A DNA stretch of 64,000 nt. It comes from Sinotaia quadrata. Its lineage: Eukaryota > Mollusca > Gastropoda > Architaenioglossa > Viviparidae. Both the position numbers and the translations under genes were made by a program. The notes under the pieces are model-generated. The model saw only the letters and a list, made by a program, of their open reading frames with translations. It did no database searches and had not been told where the DNA came from. Location: NCBI GenBank assembly GCA_028829895.1, contig CM054181.1, positions 13,731,001 through 13,795,000 of the forward strand. The letters run 5' to 3'. Positions 53,901 to 62,137 of the stretch are shown piece by piece. Each line of letters begins with the position of its first letter. The stretch's first letter is position 1.

Positions 53901-56900
53901 GTATTTTTGCATTTCGTCATAGGTGGTAATAAGTTGTGGCCCTTGTAAGGGTGTCTCTCATCAAGTGTTAGAAGCTCAAATGTCGTATGTTGCATTTGTC
54001 ACTACTAGGATGGACACATTTGAAATTGGTGTGTACCGCACACACAGCGAGCAGGATATTCTGGAGCATGGACTCCAGGGGTCAACAAAGCTATGGATTG
54101 GCAAGGACTATGTGAACTTCATCCATAGGGACTTTGTCAACTTACATCAACCACTGGAAGGTAAATTCAAAATAATTCTGCTCTGTCGACCTTTCAGTGG
54201 TTATTTTATGTAATGCATAAATCTGCCTTTCCTGGTAAAATGTGCCTCTTTATTGATAAACAATGAATGTCAGAACATTTTCATTCGTTTATTTTATGTA
54301 TTGAATAAGTCAGCATTTCCTAGTAAATCGTGCCATTTTACTACAAACACTGAATGTCAGACAACAATAACTCTCACTAGAATGTGTCATCATAGTTTGT
54401 CTAAAGTTGCAAGCTCATTAAATTTACTTTGGTCTTACTTAATTCACTTGACTTCACTATTCAATTCAGTTTTACTTCAGTATTCAGTCTTTCATGCATC
54501 CTATGCTTTTTTTTTTTATCTGAAGACATTGGCAAATGGGTGGGTGGGTATAAGGGTAAGGGAAGAGAAATGGAAACATTTCCCACACTTATCACCAGAA
54601 TTTTCACTCATTCTCTTTTCCTTATGGTTAAACTGTCAGTCATTACCTGGAATGTTTGACTATTTTGTTAAGTTCTAGTGTCCTATCTCGGTAATTGTCT
54701 GACAAAACTGACATCAACAGCAATAACAACAATTTAGAAATACTCTTGATACATGTGTTTCTTCCTGATAGAGGTGCATTTTATCTGCCGTTGATAGCAT
54801 TTATCATATGTGATTCTGTAATGCTGCAGCATATTTAAAAAATGAAATGCAGACACATTAATTAAATTATGTCTACATGAACAAGTAATTTGACGATCTG
54901 TCATATTGTTCAGTTTAGAATTAGCAACTATTTTTACACCAAACACTGAGGTAAGCTTGACACTCAATATCAAACTCCAGTTTTGAATGACATCATTCAG
55001 TATTACAGTAAAAAAAAAATAATTAAAATTAATTAATTAATTAATTAAAATATTTGTTCATATCTTGTCTGATTCTCTTCCTCATTTGTCATCATTGCCA
55101 GTAACACCACTGCTCCGTTGTTTGTCATTCAGAGGTCATTACATTTATCATATAAAAATACTTATCAAGAATAAATAATTATCACATAATAAATTATCAT
55201 CTAGAAGATTTTCTCATTTTTTCCCCATATATGCTTTAAATATGTATGGAGTGTATTATTTTTTTCAAGAAGTTTAAAAAGAAATGTTTTGTTTAATATT
55301 TTTAATAAAATGTTGTAATTATACACATTTGTTTACTTTACAGTTTGCATAGCAGTCCTAAATTTCAATTTGAAATTATTCTTTTGTAAACTCCTAGAAC
55401 TGTAGAAAGGATTCATTAATCGACAGCAGGACGTAGTTATCTTTGGTGATGATTATGACAATGATAACTTAAGTGAAAATATTTAAAATAATGTAAATAA
55501 AATTTCCCCGATTACAGATTTTATTGACCGCACAAAATGTCCCAGAATGCCATGGCATGATATTGGAGCTGTGCTTTATGGAAAACCGGCTAGGGATGTT
55601 GCCAGACATTTTATTGGGCGCTGGAATTTCACAAAGGTATGCTTTGTTGTAAGGAAATTTTGATTTGTGCTTTGATATCTAGTACAATTAATCAGCTATT
55701 GCTATTAATTAGTAAGACTTATTAATCAGTGATGGCTACTACTGTTAATCAGTGATATTGTTATTAATCTTGATAGGTATTGCTATTAATCAATGATAAC
55801 TGTTATTAATCATTGATATTATTATTAATAAGTGATACTGTTTTTAATCAGTGATAGCTATTAATGTTAATCAGTGATACTGTTATTAATCAATGTATTG
55901 CTATTTTAGGTGTGGCAGAGTAAATTTGCCTATCCCTATTTCTATACTTAATAATTATATCTTTGTTGCCAATGTCAAAGTGACCCGACCTTGGGCACTC
56001 CTTATGATGATATTTTTTGTGTCAAAATTGAAGTAAACAACTCAGGTGGAGAATGTGCTAGAAAATTGCAGATGCAATCCAAATGAGTTCTAACTGGATG
56101 AATAGTTTTTCTGACTAATAGTCTCACACTTGTTCATAATAAATTCATCCAATGGAGATGGACTGTTTGGTTTACCACATTGTCTGCTGTCAGACCATGA
56201 TTACTGCATCTCTCTCTTGTTTGGTTTACCGCACTGTGTTCTGTCAGACACTGATTACTGCAACTGTATCCTGTTTGGTTTACCACACTATGTTCTGCAA
56301 AAACTTTAGAAAGTTCAAAATGCAGTTGTTCAGATCTTTCAAAGAATCCCTAGAACTCAAAACACTATTATCTTCTCTACTCCTTACATTTATTGCCTTT
56401 TCACTACAGATTGAAACACAAGGTCTCCTTGCTTTGCTGCCTGTTTCTCTGACTATAACCAAGTATTTGATTGACTGCAGCCAAAAGCATCTGACCAAAT
56501 GTAGCCCAAAGTATATGTCTGACTACACCCAAAGTACCTGTCTGACTATACCCAAAGTACCTGTCTGACTACACCCAAAGTACCTGTCTGACTATACTCA
56601 AAGTACCTGTCTGACTATACCCAAAGTACCTGTCTGACTACACCTAAAGTACCTGCCTGACTACACCTAAATACCTGCCTGACTACCCCGCTAAATACCT
56701 GTCTGACTATACTCAAAGTCTGTGTCTGACTATGCCCAAAGTACATGTCTTACAGCCAAAATACATGTCTGACTGCACCCAAAGTACACGTCTGACTACA
56801 CTCAAAGTACATGTCTGACTACACCCAGAGTACGTATGACTACACCCAAAACCTCTGTCTGACTGCATACAAAGTACATGTCTGACTGCATACAAAGTAC

Positions 56901-59900
56901 ATGTCTGACTGCATACAAACACCTGTCTGACTGCATACAAAGTACATGTCTGACTGCGTACAAAATATCTGTCTGACTGCATACAAAGTACATGTCTGAC
57001 TGCATACAAAGTACATTTCTGACTGCATACAAAACATCTGTCTGATTGCATACAAAACATCTGTCTGACTGCATACAAAACATCTATCTGATTGCATACA
57101 AAACATCTGTCTGACTTCATATAAAGTACATGTCTGATTGCATACAAAACACCTGTCTGACTGCATACAAAACATCTGTCTGACTGCACACATATATACA
57201 TTTCCTCTCATCAATATCATTCTTCTTCTGATGTCTTTAGCATACACATTATAAAATCCAAACATGTGGTCAGCATTCTTTCTCATTTCAAGGTCCTGTC
57301 ACCTGGAACTACACCTGCACATTTTACAATTCAAATGTCTGATAAACAATGATAAAGATCTCATTTATTTAAAAAAAAAAATTACTGGCACCCTTTTTTA
57401 AGTTTTGTACACACACTTTCATATGATTTGGATGATTGAAGTTACTAAGTTGTTTTTCCTTTATCTCAATTTTATTTTAAAAACTTTTTATAAGAGGCTG
57501 TGTAAATAATGATATGCTTGAAACATTAACAATCAAGTTGTGCAGTGTACTTAAGTGAAATTTAGTTTAATGCATGATGATATGACTTGTGGGAAAGTCA
57601 CTCTAAAGTGTTACCAAACAACTGTTGGCAGGCAGAGTTACTTGTTATTGGAATAAAATTACTGCCATCTTTTTGGTGTGATGTAACCTTTTGTATCGTG
57701 CACAGTGACTTTGATTTTTTTATTTTTTATTAAAAGTCATATATAGTTCTTAAATCAAGGGTTCTTGAAATGGCTAATTGATGAACAGGAAAAAGTAAAC
57801 TTTTGTAATGCAGAATACTTTAGCTTTGCAGAATAATTTCATGTATGACTGTTTTCAAGAGCAGCTTGTCAAATTTAATTGCTTAGGATTTTGCCACTGT
57901 TTCTATGTCTTACTCTTTGCATTATTCTCCCTCTCTCTTATCTCTCGTCTTCACTCATTTTCTCTTGATATAAATATATATTTTTAAAAATTACTTATAT
58001 CTCTATTTTACTTTTTATAAGAGTAACTTTCAGTCATTATGTTACTGATTGCATTAGCATATAAATTCGACCGTTTTGCTGTTTGCTTTTAATGTATATT
58101 ATGCCTTTAAAATTTAAATGAAATTTAGATGCTTGCTTCATATTTCCGAAAGATTTATTTATCATTACAATAAAATTTGAGCTGCATTCTCTTACATTTA
58201 AATAAAATGGAGATGTTTACTTTTTATGATTTTGATAGTGCCTGTCCTCCATTAATTAGTCTTGGACATTTGTTTTAGCTTGCCAAGTATAAACGCAGCA
58301 AATTTTTTCCACTTCTGATGCCCAGAACATGCCCAAAGGTCTCTGTCCCACAGGGGATCAAAGACATCACTTTTGAAGTCAAGAGTCAGGCAAGTTTAAT
58401 CTTTGCATGACATGATTGAGAAATAGTTTATATGCAGCAAAAATGTAATAAAGACATGATTTTTTGATTGAGTGATTGTTTGAGTTCAGTTTACTGTCCT
58501 CTTCCATCTTTTATTGATTTTGCAAAGTCTTGTGAAGATTATGCTTGGATTGGGTCTTAGTTGGAATGAATAATCACACTGAGAGAAAGATGAAAGACTA
58601 AAATCTTTATTCTCTCTGAATTGTACGGGGATTGATAAAGTACAAAGATATGTGGTCTTGATATAAAAACTAAAACATTTTGCATTTGCTTTGTTTATTT
58701 GCTTCTCGTTGTGTTTGATTATGTTTGCAGCATGAGCGACAGTCACTATTAAGCTTGTTTCATGATTTCCTGACATTTTTTAACAGGTATTACGAAGTGC
58801 GAGTGGTTGGTCAGCAGGCATAAAGAAGGTAGATTCATCCATACATGAAGCATACAAACATTGTATTTCCACTGCCAAAAACTACATCTATATCGAGGTT
58901 AGCTGTTAGATATCTTTTTTATTGTTTTTAATCAATACTTTTTTTCTCATTATAAGCAATAATTCACCAGCCATACTCTGTTTTAATTAAGGTGATTATG
59001 ATTTGATGCAGGTAATATTGACAGTTTTTTGTTAGAACATTTACTTCTAGTTCTTATTATTAGTAATCACATTTTATATATCTTACATCCTGTTCATGTA
59101 CTTGTAGTGTTTAATTTTAAAATAAAATTTCTTCTTGTTTTAAAATATTAAAGTATGATCATCCTCACATTGATTAACATGACGCTTGAAAGATGTCACT
59201 CAAATTACATGCATAGAATATATAATTGGAAATATTTTGTTAGCTCCCTTTTTTGTTCTGTAACAGATTAGTTAATTTATATTTCCTTGTTTTTAATTTG
59301 TACATGAACTCTTAGTCGTAGTTTAATGTATTTGTATATCCATCCTTGTTTTTAATAGTAATTTTTATTATGTTGTATATTAATGAACTGTGAGTCTTAC
59401 ATTATTTAACATTTATCGTTCCTTGTTTTTAATATTTTTATTTGTGTAGTTCATTATAAGCTGGTAGTAATAGGTTAATTATATATTATCGTTCCTTGTT
59501 TTCATCACTTTGTTTTATTAAACAGTACATTGTGAATTGTTAGTTCAAGTTTAGTTATCCTTATTTAACTATATTTTTATTTTAACGTGTTTCACATTTT
59601 CTGATCTTTGTCATACAGAACTAGTTTTATCTTTTCACCTGTCTAAATTTTAGTACTATAATTTTTTTAAAATGTATTTTACAGTTTTGCTTATTTTTTT
59701 ATTCTAGAACCAGTTTTTTATCACCAGTGTAAATGAGAAGAAAGTGGTGTCAAATGTATTTTACAGTTTTGCTTATTTTTTTATTCTAGAACCAGTTTTT
59801 TATCACCAGTGCAAATGAGAAGAAAGTGGTGTCAAATGTATTTTACAGTTTTGCTTATTTTTTTATTCTAGAACCAGTTTTTTATCACCAGTGCAAATGA

Positions 59901-62092
59901 CAAGAAAGTGGTGTCAAATGGTATTGGTGAGGCTTTGTACGAGCGAATCCTGCGAGCACATAGGTAGTATTTAACATTTTCATTTCAGTTTGTAAGTGCA
60001 TCATTTTAAATAATGTTGTGCTCATTGTTACCATAGTTTATCTTGAAAGTTTTAAAATATTCTTGATTTCTCTTCAAAATTGTTGTTTCATCTACATGTC
60101 TTTTTTTGCTGAGATTTATAAATGTATTTTACAACATTTAAACAAACCATTCTATACAACTGAAACTTGTCTCACCCATATACCCTTTTGGTTGATGAGT
60201 TTTGAGATTTATAACTATGTTTTGCAAGATTAAAAAAATGTACTTAAAACAACTGTAAAATAAAATAATCATTTTGCTTTTTTCTGAATGAATCTTTTAA
60301 AAAGTCCAAAAAATAAACAGTCTTGGGAATAGACAGTTGATGTATTTAGACCTAATGTGAGAACATATTTAGTGTTTACTAAATGCTTTAAGTCACTCAG
60401 TCATTTGTTTGCTGGGTGTGCTTAATCTGGTGGTTGCTGTTGGTAAACTTTGGTTATTGCCGGGTGTGCTCAGTTTGGTGATTGCTGAGTGTACTTTGGT
60501 GATGACTAGGTGTACTTTGATAATAGATATACTTTCTGATGATTACTCTGTTGTAATATGGTGATTACTGGTTGTACTTTGTCTGGCGATTGCTGGGTGC
60601 ACTTTGGTAATTACTAGGCATACTTTGGTGATTATTGGGTTTATTTTATTTGGTGATTGCTGGGTGTACTGTGGTGTTTGCCGAGTTTGTCTGGTGATTG
60701 TTGGGTGTTTTTGGTGTGCGCAGTCTTGGGATTGTGATTGATTCTCATTAATTTTATAATTTCAATATAGACAATCAAGGAGATTGTTGGTTCAAGAGTG
60801 ATCTTTTACAAAGCATCATCATGTAAATTTCTTAGGAATAGCGATTCAAAGTGTATTTATGATATACAGATTTATTGTAAACACATTGAAATCAGATTTT
60901 TTTTTCAACATATATATTAATTATTTATTTATTTTGATTAATTTTATTTTAGGAACGGTGAGGTATTCAAGGTTTATGTGATGATGCCTCTTTTACCAGC
61001 CTTTGAGGGTGAATTCGGCACGGCTACTGGTGTAGCTATTGAGGCTGTTACACATTGGAACTATGCATCCATTTGTCGGGGAGAGAACTCTCTCATCAAA
61101 AGACTGACTTCTGAAAGTACTAAAAATTTATCGTTCATTAATGACAGTAATTGTTGATAATACATAAGATAATACCATGAACACTTACATAAATAAATAA
61201 ATAAGCGATATAATTTTATTTAATGTAGGAAGGTTTTTCTTTGTTATTTCTGTATTGATGATTTCTGGCAATTTTGTTTTTGCAGTAGAGGACCCTTCTA
61301 AGTACATTGTTTTTAGCGGCCTTCGCACTTGGGACAAACTGAATGGACGGCTTGTAAGTAGCATTTAGTAAACAAATTAGCTTTTAATAATTTTACATGA
61401 ATAATATAACCATTAAATTAAATGGTCATCTGCTATTCAGATAAGGATTTTAGTACATCAATACGACCTCACTCATTTCATTGTTCATATATTAATTGTT
61501 ATTAATAGCGATACTTTAAAGAAGGCTGTTAGTTGACATGCCAGCTCTGTAGATGCTTTAATTTTGTGTCAGCCTTTAAAAAGTTATGATTATTTAATGT
61601 TGCTTTGGAATCATATATTTGGCTTTTAGAATCCAGGGTATTATCACTGATCTTGCATTAACATTTCGTACAATCACATGGTCAGTAATCCTACATACAA
61701 ACAGTGTTTCGTGTGTGTTTTTAAAAGTGTCATTGCCTGTAATCCTAGATACAGACAGTGTTATACAATGAAAATATTTAACTACACATGTACTATGCAT
61801 CATTTGTTTAATACAACATTTTTTAGAAAGCAAAAACAATAATAAGTAACAGTACTGTTTTTGTTGTTTGTGGATTCTGATAAATCTATGTAAAGAGTTA
61901 TTTATGAAGTAATGCAGTGCAAACTGGTTACAGATAAAAATATTTAAAAATTACAGCACTATGTTCAAAAAGTATTTATTACTCTCATGATTTGATATCA
62001 TTGTTTTTAAGGCCACTTGGTCACTTAGATTTGTTGTATAAAAGAACATTCAGTAAAATTTTCAGCTGTGTAACTTTTAATGATATTACAGT

Positions 62093-62137
<45 letters not shown>

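Larger units (their letters stand above)
52433..54008 (+). other. PLD intron 16 (1.58 kb) with duplicated 3' end
   Basis: Contains a nine-copy array (52900-53268). Its last 172 bp are two diverged copies of one 86-bp segment, each ending in a TAG-G acceptor. Confidence 0.85.
55637..58278 (+). other. PLD intron 18 (2.64 kb)
   Basis: Begins with a degenerate array, then a dispersed element copy in reverse orientation, then a three-copy 54-bp repeat and a 750-bp minisatellite. 57200-58278 is AT-rich and unremarkable. Confidence 0.88.

Noticed and set aside
53923..54008. Longer exon 17 starting at 53923 (an open frame runs through it)
   Set aside because: From the phase of exon 16 this start gives a stop almost at once. 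The open frame is in phase only with the downstream part, and its sequence is a copy of the intron end.
56713..57286. 162- and 148-codon minus-strand frames rich in Cys
   Set aside because: Direct translation of the GTCTGACTGCATAC minisatellite.
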